DNA of 64,000 nucleotides from Pseudomonadota bacterium (GCA_018261735.1 JAGTRM010000005.1:62001-126000); one strand, 5' to 3'. Numbered from the stretch's first letter, positions 48,255 to 57,695 are shown. A program made the numbers and translations. The notes: generated by a model from the letters alone, not told the origin.

Positions 48255-49436
48255 TCAGCTACGCTCGACCAGCATCGCCACCCCCATCCCGCCGCCGATG
48301 CACAGCGTTGCCAAGCCCTTCTTCGCATCGCGCCGAACCATTTCATGCAACAGCGTCACCAGAATACGGCAGCCCGAGGAGCCGATCGGATGTCCCAAGG
48401 CAATCGCGCCACCGTTGACATTGACCTTGTTCAGATCCCACTTCATTTCACGCGCCACTCCCAGCGCCTGTGCAGCGAAAGCTTCGTTGGCTTCGATCAG
48501 GTCGATCTCATCCAGCGTCCAGCCCGCTCGAGCCAAAACTTTTTGCGTTGCCGGCACCGGGCCGATACCCATGATGCTCGGATCGACGCCTGCGGAAGCA
48601 GCAGCCTTGATCGTCGCCATCGGTTTGAGCCCCAATTCCTTGGCCTTTTTCGCTGTCATCAGCATCACGGCGGCGGCACCATCGTTGATACCCGAGGCAT
48701 TGCCCGCGGTAACGGTACCTTCCTTGTCGAAAGCTGCGCGCAACTTGGCTAGCCCTTCCGCAGTGGCATCGGCCTTGATGAATTCATCGCTATCGAACAC
48801 CAGCGGATCGCCTTTCTTCTGCGGGATCAATACCGGAACGATTTCGTCCTTGAACTTGCCCGCCGCCCGCGCTGCAGCGGCTTTTTGCTGGGAGGCAAGA
48901 GAAAGCGCATCCTGTTCCTGGCGGGTGATGCCGTATTTTTGGGCGACATTTTCGGCTGTCACCCCCATGTGGTACTGGTTGTAGACATCGGTCAGACCGT
49001 CGTAAACCATGCTGTCCACCAGCGTGCCATTACCCATGCGGATGCCGTCGCGACTGTTCTGCAACAGATGCGGCGCCGCACTCATGTTTTCCTGGCCGCC
49101 GGCGATCACGATTTCGCTTTCGCCCGACAAAATGGCCTGCATGCCAAGCGCCACTGCCTTGAGCCCGGAGCCGCACACCTGGTTGATCGTCAAACCCGGG
49201 GTAGCGTCCGGCAAGCCGGCCTTGCGCAACGCCTGACGTGCAGGATTCTGGCCCAGGCCTGCGGTCAGCACATTACCGAGAATCACCTCACTGACCGCTT
49301 CCGGTGCCACACCGGTTTTGGCCAGCAACGCCTTGATCACCGTTGCACCCAGTTCGGGAGCCGGTACTTTGGTCAGGGAACCGCCAAAACTGCCAAGTGC
49401 CGTACGGCAAGCTGCAACAATCACAATTTCTGTCAT
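48255..49436 (-). CDS. phaA: Acetyl-CoA acetyltransferase (beta-ketothiolase) PhaA
   Basis: A 393-residue biosynthetic thiolase with the nucleophile Cys in [14 protein letters not shown], the active-site His in [15 protein letters not shown] and the second Cys in [11 protein letters not shown]. It condenses two acetyl-CoA to acetoacetyl-CoA, the first step of PHB synthesis. AGGAGA precedes the ATG. It follows phaC on the same strand, separated by a 12-bp hairpin; no phaB reductase is in the window. Confidence 0.95.
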   Translation of the reverse strand: MTEIVIVAACRTALGSFGGSLTKVPAPELGATVIKALLAKTGVAPEAVSEVILGNVLTAGLGQNPARQALRKAGLPDATPGLTINQVCGSGLKAVALGMQAILSGESEIVIAGGQENMSAAPHLLQNSRDGIRMGNGTLVDSMVYDGLTDVYNQYHMGVTAENVAQKYGITRQEQDALSLASQQKAAAARAAGKFKDEIVPVLIPQKKGDPLVFDSDEFIKADATAEGLAKLRAAFDKEGTVTAGNASGINDGAAAVMLMTAKKAKELGLKPMATIKAAASAGVDPSIMGIGPVPATQKVLARAGWTLDEIDLIEANEAFAAQALGVAREMKWDLNKVNVNGGAIALGHPIGSSGCRILVTLLHEMVRRDAKKGLATLCIGGGMGVAMLVERS

Positions 49437-49488
49437 GCCAAGTCTCCTGGTTTTTTATAATCACTACAGTTTTCTAAGAAATCCAACA

Positions 49489-49522
49489 GCAAAAGGCAAG
49501 GAATACCTCGTTGCCTTTTGCT
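49489..49522 (-). terminator. Perfect 12-bp hairpin between phaC and phaA
   Basis: The arms AGCAAAAGGCAA and TTGCCTTTTGCT flank a 10-base loop just after the phaC stop. No long T run follows on the minus strand, so partial termination or mRNA processing is more likely than full termination. Confidence 0.6.
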
Positions 49523-49526
49523 TACA

Positions 49527-51254
49527 TCAGGCCAGCCGCTCTTTCACATAGCGCCCCGGTGCCGGCTCAATCGGCTTGAACGTGGCATTGCCGTGCGCCT
49601 TGGGCGCAGCCATTTCCTTGCCGGATTGCGGCGCAAGCCAGGCCGCCCAATCCTGCCACCAGCTACCCGGCCGCGATTCGGCCGTTTCATACCAGCTGTC
49701 GGCATCGAGTGACACATCGTCATTCACCCAGTAATTGCGCTTGTTGGCAGAGACCGGATTGATCGCGCCGGCAATATGGCCGGAGGCACCCAGAGCAAAG
49801 CGTACGGGTCCACTAAAAATCTTGGTGGTCAGGAAGGCCGATTTCCAGGGCACGATATGATCTTCGCGTGCGGCAAAAATATAGGTTGGCAGATCAACTT
49901 TCGTGAGGTCGATCGGCACACCGCAGAGCGAGAACGAGTTTGGCTTGGTGAGGTTGTTCTCCAGGTACATGTTGCGCAGGAAGAAGGTATGCATCGGCAG
50001 CGCCAGATTGGCCGGGTCGTTGTTCCAGTACAAGAGATCGAACGGTGCGGGCGTCTTGCCCTTGAGGTAATTGTTGACCACGTAGTTCCAGATCAGGTCG
50101 TTGGAGCGCAGCGCGGCAAACACCCGGGCCAGCTCCTTGCCCGACACGATGCCCCCCTCGTGTACCTTGGCTTCGCGCTCCATCACGACTTTCGGATCGA
50201 TGAAATGCTTGATATCGCCCGGATCGGAGTGATCGAGCATCACCGTCATCAAGGTGATGGATTCAAACCAGTCCAACCCTCGCGCCTGCATGACCGGGAT
50301 CGTGGTCGAAACGATTTCACCGCCGATGCAGAAGGAAAGCACGTTCATTTTTTCGGTCTTGCGGATCTTGCGCACCACATCGGCTGCCACCAGCACGCCC
50401 TGCTCGATGTAATCATCCCACTCCAGCTTGCTGATTTCCGGCGTGACCGATTTCCACGAAATCAGGAAGGTGGTGAATCCCTGACTGACGATGTAGGCCA
50501 TCATCGAGTTGTTCGGCTGTAAATCCATGATGTAGTACTTGTTCACGCAGGGCGGTACAACCAGCAACGGGCGTTCATAAACCTTGTCCGTTGAAGGTGT
50601 GTACTGGACCAGTTGGAATAGATCGTTCTCGAACACCACTTGCCCTGGCGTGATGGCCAGATTCTTGCCCACTTCGAATTGCGTTTCGTCCGTCATGGTG
50701 ATGGTGCCGCGCTGCAAATCTTCGGCCAGTTTTTTCATGCCTTCGGTCAGGCTCTCGCCCTTGGTTTCCACCGCCAGCTTCATGACTTCCGGATTGGTGA
50801 AGGCAAAATTGGCCGGGCTGAGCGCATCGATAAACTGCCGGGCAAAGAAAGCCGTTTTTTCTTTGGTCGCAGCATCGGTGTTCGTACCATCCACCAGCTT
50901 CATCAGCCAGTTGGAGGTCAGCAGGTAATTCTGGCGAATATAGTCGAACAGCGGCTCTTCCCATTCCGGCGCATTGAAACGCCGATCGCTCTTGTCCGGC
51001 ACCACCACCGGCGCTTTTTCCTTGGCACCGATGAAACTCATCCATAGCTCCAGGTGCTGGCGATAGTATTCCCCGTGATGTGCAAACAACTCGTTCTGGT
51101 TCTGGGAAAGATGACCAAATGCCTCATGCAGTGCAGACATGTGGGGAGTGGGAAGATTGACCGGTGAGAATGAATTGACCCAACCCTGCGTCCACTGACG
51201 GTTGGCTTCGGTTAATTGTTGAAAAAACGAATCAATTGTGGGGTTTTGCAGCAC
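49527..51254 (-). CDS. phaC: Class I polyhydroxyalkanoate synthase PhaC
   Basis: A 575-residue class I PHA synthase with an alpha/beta hydrolase fold. The lipase-like box is SFCIGG, with the catalytic Cys; the catalytic Asp is in REDHIVPW and the His in GASGHIAGAINP. The family N-terminal domain is present. It polymerises 3-hydroxyacyl-CoA, mostly 3-hydroxybutyryl-CoA, into granules. The start is a GTG at 51254 with GGAG 8 bases before it. It is divergent from pbpG; the 253-base gap between them is AT-rich and contains TTGC-TC-GCAA (51367-51376), a loose match to PhaR-type sites. Confidence 0.94.
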   Translation of the reverse strand: MLQNPTIDSFFQQLTEANRQWTQGWVNSFSPVNLPTPHMSALHEAFGHLSQNQNELFAHHGEYYRQHLELWMSFIGAKEKAPVVVPDKSDRRFNAPEWEEPLFDYIRQNYLLTSNWLMKLVDGTNTDAATKEKTAFFARQFIDALSPANFAFTNPEVMKLAVETKGESLTEGMKKLAEDLQRGTITMTDETQFEVGKNLAITPGQVVFENDLFQLVQYTPSTDKVYERPLLVVPPCVNKYYIMDLQPNNSMMAYIVSQGFTTFLISWKSVTPEISKLEWDDYIEQGVLVAADVVRKIRKTEKMNVLSFCIGGEIVSTTIPVMQARGLDWFESITLMTVMLDHSDPGDIKHFIDPKVVMEREAKVHEGGIVSGKELARVFAALRSNDLIWNYVVNNYLKGKTPAPFDLLYWNNDPANLALPMHTFFLRNMYLENNLTKPNSFSLCGVPIDLTKVDLPTYIFAAREDHIVPWKSAFLTTKIFSGPVRFALGASGHIAGAINPVSANKRNYWVNDDVSLDADSWYETAESRPGSWWQDWAAWLAPQSGKEMAAPKAHGNATFKPIEPAPGRYVKERLA

Positions 51255-51507
51255 GTTATCGCTCCAGAATAAAAACTCTAATTGATGTCCGGCAAATCAT
51301 TCTAGCAATGGCTTTTACAATTTGCTGGGCAGCTCAGCGCAATTTTTACCTTCTTAAATATGCAAGTTGCTCGCAAGCCGTTGGAAAAATCTAAAGTTAT
51401 ATATTGAAATTATTACCGTACTTGTTGATTTGCATGACTTTTCACATATCCATGCGTAAAATTAGACTATTCTGATGTTGTTCAGCGTCCACGCTGAGGG
51501 CAATGCC

Positions 51508-52542
51508 ATGCGCAAACCTTTGATTTTTTTATGTTCCGTGCTTGCCGCGTTTAGCTTTGCTGCCGCGCCGCTTGCTGCTGCCGCCACAGCCAAACACCCC
51601 GCAACCAACGCCAAGCAAACCAGCAAACCCAAAGTCAAGTCCCTTGCTGCAGCGAAGAAGACCGTGCACAAGGTCCATGCCAAGAAAAATGGCAAAACGG
51701 TTTCCAGCCGCGCAATTGCCAACGCCCGCCGTGATGTCCGTGTTGCCCGGGCCTCTGCCCGCCCTTCAACGCTGGAACACCCGGGCGTTCAGTCGGCCGG
51801 CGCCTTGGTCATCAACCAATTGACGGGCGAAGTCATTTACGAAAAAAACGCGGACTCCATCACCCCCATTGCCTCGATCACCAAACTGATGACTGCAATG
51901 GTGGTTCTGGATGCAAAGCTGCCGCTCAACGAACTGATCTCGATTTCGGAAGAGGATGTCGACAAACTCAAAGGCACCGGCTCGCGGCTGTCGCCCGGGC
52001 TGACACTGACACGCGGAGAGATGTTGCTGCTGGCATTGATGTCATCGGAAAACCGCGCAGCTTCCGCACTCAGTCGCCACTATCCAGGCGGCCGTGAAGC
52101 CTTTGTCCAGGCCATGAACAACAAGGCCGCCAGCCTGGGAATGCACCGCAGCCGCTTCCTCGACTCTAGCGGACTTAATCCGAACAATGTTTCCACCGCA
52201 CGCGAACTGGCATTGATGGTCAAGGCAGCAAGGGACTATCCGGAAATCCACCAGTTTTCCACCTCGAGCGAATACAGCCTGACTTCCAGCCGCAATGGCC
52301 GCACCCTGGCATTCCACAATACCAATCCGCTGGTGAAAAACGACTCTTGGGAAATCGGCCTTTCCAAGACCGGCTACATCAACGAAGCCGGGCACTGCAT
52401 TGTCATGCAAGCCAAGATCAACGACACACCGGTGGTCATGGTTTTGATGGACTCCACTGGAAAATACACACGTATCGGCGATGCGCAGCGCGTGCGCAGA
52501 TGGCTGGAAACCAGCCCCGTCGCAAAGTTGCGCGCCGGTTGA
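51508..52542 (+). CDS. pbpG: D-alanyl-D-alanine endopeptidase (PBP7/PbpG type)
   Basis: A 344-residue periplasmic low-molecular-weight penicillin-binding protein. A signal peptide (ending about residue 24, PLAAAAT) is followed by a basic Lys/Ala-rich linker of about 60 residues, then the serine peptidase S11 domain with SITK, SEN and SKTG. It cleaves peptidoglycan cross-links. ATG 51508 is preceded by GAGGG at 7 bases; an upstream ATG at 51475 lacks a site. The basic linker resembles histone H1-like sequence in composition and may bind anionic cell wall polymers. Confidence 0.93.
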   Translation: MRKPLIFLCSVLAAFSFAAAPLAAAATAKHPATNAKQTSKPKVKSLAAAKKTVHKVHAKKNGKTVSSRAIANARRDVRVARASARPSTLEHPGVQSAGALVINQLTGEVIYEKNADSITPIASITKLMTAMVVLDAKLPLNELISISEEDVDKLKGTGSRLSPGLTLTRGEMLLLALMSSENRAASALSRHYPGGREAFVQAMNNKAASLGMHRSRFLDSSGLNPNNVSTARELALMVKAARDYPEIHQFSTSSEYSLTSSRNGRTLAFHNTNPLVKNDSWEIGLSKTGYINEAGHCIVMQAKINDTPVVMVLMDSTGKYTRIGDAQRVRRWLETSPVAKLRAG

Positions 52543-52567
52543 TCGGTGAACTTATAAATAATGCAAA

Positions 52568-52592
52568 CAGGCCCGGATTTACTCCGGGTCTG
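52568..52592 (+). terminator. Hairpin 1 after pbpG (CCGGATTTACTCCGG repeat)
   Basis: A stem of about 10 bp around TTTAC, 26 bases after the pbpG stop, with no T run after it. An almost identical hairpin core recurs at 52781-52795. Confidence 0.55.
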
Positions 52593-52778
52593 TCAGACTG
52601 CAGACAAAGTAGCAAGTTTCCAAAAATGGCACGCTCGAGCAAGCTCGACCGATTTAACCATGCGCCGCACCCCGTAGCCTTCTTTAATCGATTCCCCCAT
52701 CCCCGCCTCCTCCCGCCGGAGGAAGGGCCTCGCTAACGCTTGATTTGCTGCAAAGTGAGGACTTGCCAATAATCAGGT

Positions 52779-52808
52779 GGCCGGATTTACTCCGGTCCTG
52801 TTTTATTT
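52779..52808 (+). terminator. Hairpin 2 with T-rich tail (CCGGATTTACTCCGG repeat)
   Basis: The 15-base core CCGGATTTACTCCGG (52781-52795) is identical to that in hairpin 1, and CTGTTTTATTTTG follows. It probably ends plus-strand transcription from pbpG. The roughly 190 bases between the two hairpins hold no gene; they contain a TCCTCC-CGCC-GGAGGA stem (52708-52723). Confidence 0.65.
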
Positions 52809-53021
52809 TGTTGTATCAACCTGATCACTTTTTCCCGCATGACACGTACTGATGCCCAACGGCTTGTACAGCGGACAAAAAGCAAATACTGCCGTTGCCA
52901 GCGGGACCAGCCCAAGCCATCCCCATGCCCCGATCACGCCCGTCGCCATCAGGCCAAGCAGAATGATGCCGACGATGACTCGAGCGACACGGTCAAATCC
53001 GCCGATATTTTTGCCACACAT
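52803..53021 (-). CDS. DUF2892 (YgaP transmembrane-like) small membrane protein
   Basis: A 72-residue membrane protein that begins MCGKNIGGFDRVARVIVGIILL, the DUF2892 pattern, with two membrane segments and two Cys near the C terminus (FCPLYKPLGISTC). In E. coli YgaP the same domain is fused to a sulfurtransferase. ATG 53021 follows AGGAGG. It is divergent from a BigR-like ArsR gene and probably controlled by it through the AT-rich intergenic operator. A role in sulfur or persulfide handling is inferred from this linkage. Confidence 0.88.
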   Translation of the reverse strand: MCGKNIGGFDRVARVIVGIILLGLMATGVIGAWGWLGLVPLATAVFAFCPLYKPLGISTCHAGKSDQVDTTK

Positions 53022-53073
53022 GTTGACCTCCTCCTGTCCAGGGCAGCCAAAACCAACCTCTACTGTTTTTACG

Positions 53074-53105
53074 TTATGATTCAATATAATATAAATCAAT
53101 CAAGA
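53074..53105. promoter_or_regulatory. AT-rich imperfect palindrome, candidate BigR operator
   Basis: The sequence between the divergent DUF2892 and ArsR genes is almost pure A/T with ATTCAATA and ATCAAT arms. BigR-family regulators bind AT-rich imperfect palindromes overlapping their own promoter. It could control both genes at once. Confidence 0.45.
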
Positions 53106-53126
53106 TCATGACGGATGGAGCCATCC

Positions 53127-53468
53127 ATGACTGAAATCCAGATCCCGGCCATGCGTCGCGCGGCGGGCGAGGCCACCGCGCTCCTCAAGGCCATGGCCAA
53201 TGAAGATCGCTTGCTGCTGCTCTGCCAAATGGTGGCCGGAGAGAAATGTGTTTCTGATTTTGAAACCTTGCTCGACATTCGCCAGCCCACCTTGTCGCAA
53301 CAACTGGGGGTGCTGCGCAATGAAGGGCTGGTCAACACGCGCCGCGAAGGCAAACGCATTTTTTACCGGCTGGCCAGCGAGGAAGCGCTGCAAGTGCTGA
53401 GCGTTATTTACGGCCTGTACTGCCCGAAACTGGACGATGCGGAATCGCCAGCCGATCAACCGGCTTGA
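53127..53468 (+). CDS. bigR: ArsR-family persulfide-responsive regulator, BigR/SqrR-like
   Basis: A 113-residue winged-helix ArsR repressor (DNA-recognition helix QPTLSQQLGVLRNEGLV). It has Cys33, Cys41 and Cys99. The 66-residue distance between Cys33 and Cys99 equals, as I recall, that between the two redox Cys of BigR (42/108) and SqrR (41/107), which form a tetrasulfide link under persulfide stress. ATG 53127 has GGAG 6 bases upstream; ATG 53115 is the alternative. The gene next to it is DUF2892, a frequent partner of BigR. Its 3' end overlaps the convergent LysR gene by 13 bases. Confidence 0.85.
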   Translation: MTEIQIPAMRRAAGEATALLKAMANEDRLLLLCQMVAGEKCVSDFETLLDIRQPTLSQQLGVLRNEGLVNTRREGKRIFYRLASEEALQVLSVIYGLYCPKLDDAESPADQPA

Positions 53469-54346
53469 AAAAGTTCTCTGTGGGCGAATGCCAGCAACGC
53501 CCTCCCGAGCTTTGTCTCGGCGCTTGATTGCCGGGCCAGGTACTGCCAATACAGCGGCACCGCGATCTGACCATCCTCAACCAGCGCAACCAGTTCACCC
53601 TGCGCCAGCGCCCGGGCGCATTGATGTCGCGGCACGATGGCACACCCCATGCCGGAAAGCGCAGCGGCAAACAGCGCGTGGCTTTCCGGAATCACATGGC
53701 AAGGATAGGTTCCTGCCTCCAGATTGAAACGCTCGCGCAACCAGCGGCGATGCAGGCTGTCCGGACGGCCGGAAACCACCGCCGGCGCCGCAGACAACGT
53801 TTCCCGATCCACGCCTGCGGAAAACCAGCGTGCGGCAAAATCCGGACTCGCCACAAACACGTAGGGCATTGCACCCAAGCTGTCGACACGGCATCCCGGC
53901 AGTGCTTCGGCCTGCGTGCTGATGCAGCCCACCACCTCGCCAGCTTTCAACAAGCCCAGCGTATACGATTCGTCGTCGACCACGCATTCCAGCAACAGTC
54001 GTTCGGCCACCAGCGTCGGAGCCAGCGCGGGTACCAGCCCCATTGCCAAACTGTCGGCATTGATGCCGATCCGCACCGGCAACCAGCCTGTGCGTTCAGC
54101 CTCTCCCGCCTCGATTTCTGCCTCCAGTCGCCGCACCTGGCGCACGTGCGCCAGCAGGCGCTCACCCGCCGGGGTCGGCCGTACTGGATTTTCGCGTACC
54201 AGCAGCACGCCACCGAAGCGCTCTTCCAGTTGCTTGATACGCTGCGAGATCGCCGATTGGGTGAGATGCAGCCGGCGTGCCGCACCGTCGAAACTGCCGG
54301 CCAGCACGATCATTTCCAGGGCTTCGAGCTGTTTGTAATCGAACAT
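53456..54346 (-). CDS. argP: LysR-family regulator, ArgP-like
   Basis: A 296-residue LTTR. The N-terminal helix-turn-helix stretch (FDYKQLEALEMIVLAGSFDGAARRLHLTQSAISQRIKQLEE) is typical of ArgP/IciA, and an effector-binding domain follows. ArgP senses lysine and arginine and controls argO/lysE exporters and lysine-related genes in E. coli. Here it is divergent from lysA, a place more often held by LysR in enterics. The intergenic region has a TTGAAT-N3-ATTCAA palindrome. ArgP is favoured by sequence; the target by position. Confidence 0.83.
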   Translation of the reverse strand: MFDYKQLEALEMIVLAGSFDGAARRLHLTQSAISQRIKQLEERFGGVLLVRENPVRPTPAGERLLAHVRQVRRLEAEIEAGEAERTGWLPVRIGINADSLAMGLVPALAPTLVAERLLLECVVDDESYTLGLLKAGEVVGCISTQAEALPGCRVDSLGAMPYVFVASPDFAARWFSAGVDRETLSAAPAVVSGRPDSLHRRWLRERFNLEAGTYPCHVIPESHALFAAALSGMGCAIVPRHQCARALAQGELVALVEDGQIAVPLYWQYLARQSSAETKLGRALLAFAHRELFQAG

Positions 54347-54402
54347 AAGCGGGGGTGATCACGCATAAGAAAAGATCGTTTTACCACAGCATGCAAGTTT
54401 GG

Positions 54403-54417
54403 TTGAATAGCATTCAA
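54403..54417. promoter_or_regulatory. LysR-type palindrome between argP and lysA
   Basis: TTGAATAGCATTCAA is a perfect TTGAAT-N3-ATTCAA dyad that fits the T-N11-A rule for LysR-type operators. It lies 23 bases before the lysA start and 57 bases from the argP start. Confidence 0.5.
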
Positions 54418-54439
54418 CTATTCCGACACGAGAAACCGC

Positions 54440-55672
54440 ATGAAGCCCGTCGACGCGCCGCAAATCACCACCCTTGCAGAACAATTCGGCACCCCGTTCT
54501 GGCTCTACGATGCCGCGGTGATTCGCGAACGCATCGGCCAGCTCAAGGCTTTCGATGTGATCCGCTTTGCCCAGAAAGCCTGCTCCAACACCCATATCCT
54601 GCGCCTGATGCGCGAGGCGGGTGTAGCCGTTGATGCGGTATCGTTGGGCGAGCTGGAGCGCGCGCTCGCAGCGGGTTACCAGGTCGATGGTCCGGAAGGC
54701 GGCGTCGTGTTGACCACCGACCTGCTCGACCGCGCCACGCTGGCCCGCGTGTCCGAACTGAAAGTGCCGGTCAATGCCGGATCGCCGCAGATGCTGGAAC
54801 AACTTGGCAAGATCAGCCCGGGTCATCGCGTCTGGCTACGCATCAACCCCGGCTTCGGTCACGGTCACAGCCAGAAAACCAACACCGGCGGCGAGCAGAG
54901 CAAGCACGGCATCTGGCATGAACACCTTGACGAGGCCCTGGCCCTCATCGACCGCTACCAGTTGAAGCTGGTCGGTCTGCACATGCATATCGGCTCCGGC
55001 GTGGATTACAGCCACCTGCAGGAAGTGTGCGCTGCCATGGTCGCGCTGGTGAAGCGCGCCAATCGCGATATCGAAGCCATTTCTGCGGGCGGCGGCCTGT
55101 CGATCCCGTACCTCATCGAGGGCGAACGCATCGACACCGCGCATTACTTCGGTCTCTGGGACTCCGCGCGCAAGCAGATCGAGGCGCATCTGGGCCATCC
55201 GATAAAACTGGAAATCGAACCGGGCCGCTTTCTCGTGGCCGAATCCGGCAAGCTGGTCGCCGAAGTGCGGGCAAAAAAGGATGCCGGCAAGAATCACTTT
55301 GTCCTGGTCGATGCCGGTTTCAACGACCTGATGCGCCCGGCCATGTACGGCAGCCACCATGAAGTCTCGCTGGTACGCGCCGCGGCTGCGGTAGGGGGAA
55401 CAACCCGGCCGACCGTGATTGCCGGCCCGCTGTGCGAATCGGGTGACGTATTCACCCAGGTGGAAGGCGGCGAAGTCGCCCCGCGCGAATTGCCCACCGC
55501 CGAAATCGGCGACCTGGCTGTATTCCACGATACCGGCGCGTATGGCGCGAGCATGTCGTCGAACTACAACAGCCGTCCGCTGATACCGGAAGTGCTGGTC
55601 GATGGCGCCAAAGTACAACTCATCCGCCGCCGCCAGACCATCACCGAACTGCTCGCACTGGAAGATATCTGA
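54440..55672 (+). CDS. lysA: Diaminopimelate decarboxylase LysA
   Basis: A 410-residue PLP-dependent fold III decarboxylase. The PLP lysine lies in FAQKACSN (near residue 49), the glycine-rich loop is SAGGGLSIPYL, and the C-terminal active-site motif is GPLCESGDVF followed by AYGASMSSNYN. It converts meso-diaminopimelate to lysine. ATG 54440 is used; the spacing to the divergent argP gene is 93 bases. The sequence resembles the E. coli LysA branch more than the dapF-linked betaproteobacterial LysA. Confidence 0.93.
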   Translation: MKPVDAPQITTLAEQFGTPFWLYDAAVIRERIGQLKAFDVIRFAQKACSNTHILRLMREAGVAVDAVSLGELERALAAGYQVDGPEGGVVLTTDLLDRATLARVSELKVPVNAGSPQMLEQLGKISPGHRVWLRINPGFGHGHSQKTNTGGEQSKHGIWHEHLDEALALIDRYQLKLVGLHMHIGSGVDYSHLQEVCAAMVALVKRANRDIEAISAGGGLSIPYLIEGERIDTAHYFGLWDSARKQIEAHLGHPIKLEIEPGRFLVAESGKLVAEVRAKKDAGKNHFVLVDAGFNDLMRPAMYGSHHEVSLVRAAAAVGGTTRPTVIAGPLCESGDVFTQVEGGEVAPRELPTAEIGDLAVFHDTGAYGASMSSNYNSRPLIPEVLVDGAKVQLIRRRQTITELLALEDI

Positions 55673-55712
55673 TCTTCCCCAATCACGGTTAACCCGTGAC
55701 GATTCAACGAAC

Positions 55713-55738
55713 GCAGGGCTGTACAGTCCCAGCCCTGC
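55713..55738. repeat. 9-bp hairpin downstream of lysA
   Basis: The arms GCAGGGCTG and CAGCCCTGC flank an 8-base loop 40 bases after lysA. There is no T run, so it is a weak terminator or mRNA-stabilising stem. Confidence 0.45.
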
Positions 55739-55866
55739 GCCAACATCACCAGCTGTAATACCCGCTGACCGCCACACCGCCCGTCAGCGTGAAGTCGCTC
55801 GCCAACGTTGCATCCCGACCTATACTGTGAACTTGCCTTGCGCGCCAACTACCACAGGAGTCCATC

Positions 55867-56418
55867 ATGGCCCTTGCCCACATCTATGTTGCTGAAGGTT
55901 TTGAAGAAGTTGAAATGATCAGCGTGGCCGATATCCTGCGCCGCGCCGGGGTGGAAACCCGATTGGTTTCACTGACAGAAAAGCTGGCAGTTGCCGGCGC
56001 ACATGCCATTACCGTGCAGGCCGATATGCCCTTCTCTGCCGCGACCAGTCTGGCCGACGCGATCATCCTGCCCGGCGGCGGGCCTGGCACGCAGAATCTG
56101 CTGGCGAGCACCGCGCTGCACGAACGGCTGCACGAGCACCTGGCTGCCGGCAAGCACGTGGCGGCAATCTGCGCGGCGCCCATAGTACTGGCCAAAGCCG
56201 GCATCCTGAAGGACCGCAACGCCTGCTGCTTCCCCGGCTGCGAGGAGGCATTGACGCAAGGCGGCGCAACGATCACCGCGTACAACGTGGTCACGGACGG
56301 CAAGGTCACCACCTCGCGCGGACCAGGCACGGCCGCGTTGTTTGGGCTGGAACTCGCACGACTCCTGGCGGGAGATGCCAAGGCAACCGAAGTCGGGCGC
56401 GCCATGCTGTTCATCTGA
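55867..56418 (+). CDS. DJ-1/PfpI family protein (YajL-like)
   Basis: A 183-residue DJ-1 family protein with the nucleophile elbow Cys102 in AAICAAPIVLAKAG, the acidic partner in GFEEVEMI, and LPGGGPGTQNLL. YajL/DJ-1 proteins protect against oxidative or carbonyl stress; the deglycase activity claimed for them is disputed. AGGAG lies 8 bases before the ATG. It is convergent with purT across a shared terminator. Confidence 0.92.
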   Translation: MALAHIYVAEGFEEVEMISVADILRRAGVETRLVSLTEKLAVAGAHAITVQADMPFSAATSLADAIILPGGGPGTQNLLASTALHERLHEHLAAGKHVAAICAAPIVLAKAGILKDRNACCFPGCEEALTQGGATITAYNVVTDGKVTTSRGPGTAALFGLELARLLAGDAKATEVGRAMLFI

Positions 56419-56435
56419 AAACGCCCTACCAATAA

Positions 56436-56470
56436 AGCACAAAGACCGCAAATTGCGGCCTTTGTTGCTT
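56436..56470. terminator. Bidirectional terminator between DJ-1 gene and purT
   Basis: The arms CAAAGaCCGC (56440-56449) and GCGGcCTTTG (56455-56464) pair with one mismatch and can extend to AAGC/GCTT outside. It lies between convergent genes. Confidence 0.75.
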
Positions 56471-56486
56471 CAGAGAAACGCCATTA

Positions 56487-57683
56487 TCACGGCTTGACGG
56501 GTTTCACCAACCCAGCGGCATGGCGTGCTCGTTCGCGAGCCACATCGGTATCCATCCCGGCCGCCAAGGCCACGCCCATGCGCCGACGCTCGAAAGCCTC
56601 CGGCTTGCCGAACAGGCGCAAATCGGCACGCGGCACCGCCAGCGCTTCGGCCACGCCGTCATATGCGATGCCCGTTTCTTCCATGCCGCCGTAAATCACG
56701 GCGCTGGCAGCCGGTTCGCGCAAGGAAGCATCGACCGGCAAGCCCAGGATTGCGCGGGCATGCAGTTCGAACTCGGAAAAGCGCTGGCTCATCAGCGTGA
56801 CGAGGCCGGTATCGTGCGGACGCGGGCTCACTTCAGAGAACCACACTTCGTCGCCCTTGACGAACAATTCCACGCCGAACAGGCCGCAGCCGCCGAGCGC
56901 GTCGGTCACTTCTTTCGCCACGATGCTCGCACGCTCCAGCGCAATCGGGCTCATCGGTTGCGGCTGCCAGCTTTCCACGTAATCACCGTTTTTCTGCAAA
57001 TGACCGATCGGCTCGCAGAAACTGGTTTCAATCTCCCCGGCCGAATTTTTGGCCCGGACAGTGAGCAGGGTGATTTCATAATCGAAATCGATAAAGCCTT
57101 CGACAATCACCCGCTCCTGGTTGACCCGGCCGGCGCTGGCCGCATAGTCCCAGGCGGCATCGACATCGGCCTCGCTTCTGAGCAACGATTGCCCCTTGCC
57201 CGAGGACGACATGGTCGGCTTGACCAGGCACGGAAAACCGATCTGCGCCGTCGCGGCGCGCAATTCGTCCAGACTGCCGGCGAAACGATAGGGCGAGGTC
57301 GGCAGCTCCAGCTCTTCCGCAGCCAGGCGGCGGATGCCCTCACGGTTCATGGTCAGATTGATCGCGCGCGCGTTGGGCACGATCTGCGCCAAGCCTTCTT
57401 CCTCGATCCGGGTCAGCTCGGCCGTGGCAATCGCTTCGATTTCGGGAACGATCAGATGCGGCTTTTCGCGCAGAACAAGCTCGCGCAGCGCAGCACCATC
57501 GGTCATGTCGATCACGTGGGAACGATGGGCCACATGCATAGCCGGTGCATTGGGATAGCGGTCGACAGCGATCACCTCCACGCCAAAACGTTGCAGGGCA
57601 ATCGTCACCTCCTTGCCCAGTTCACCGCTGCCCAGCAGCATGACGCGCGTGGCCGAAGCCGAAAGCGGGGTACCAATACGCAT
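56487..57683 (-). CDS. purT: Formate-dependent phosphoribosylglycinamide formyltransferase PurT
   Basis: A 398-residue ATP-grasp enzyme with N-terminal [19 protein letters not shown], the phosphate loop SSSGKGQS and the active-site region [14 protein letters not shown]. PurT makes formyl-GAR from GAR, formate and ATP in purine synthesis, independent of folate. ATG 57683 has GGAG 6 bases upstream; a TTG four codons upstream is the alternative. It lies 12 bases after the DUF3460 gene. Confidence 0.96.
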   Translation of the reverse strand: MRIGTPLSASATRVMLLGSGELGKEVTIALQRFGVEVIAVDRYPNAPAMHVAHRSHVIDMTDGAALRELVLREKPHLIVPEIEAIATAELTRIEEEGLAQIVPNARAINLTMNREGIRRLAAEELELPTSPYRFAGSLDELRAATAQIGFPCLVKPTMSSSGKGQSLLRSEADVDAAWDYAASAGRVNQERVIVEGFIDFDYEITLLTVRAKNSAGEIETSFCEPIGHLQKNGDYVESWQPQPMSPIALERASIVAKEVTDALGGCGLFGVELFVKGDEVWFSEVSPRPHDTGLVTLMSQRFSEFELHARAILGLPVDASLREPAASAVIYGGMEETGIAYDGVAEALAVPRADLRLFGKPEAFERRRMGVALAAGMDTDVARERARHAAGLVKPVKP

Positions 57684-57695
57684 GGGGTTCTCCAA

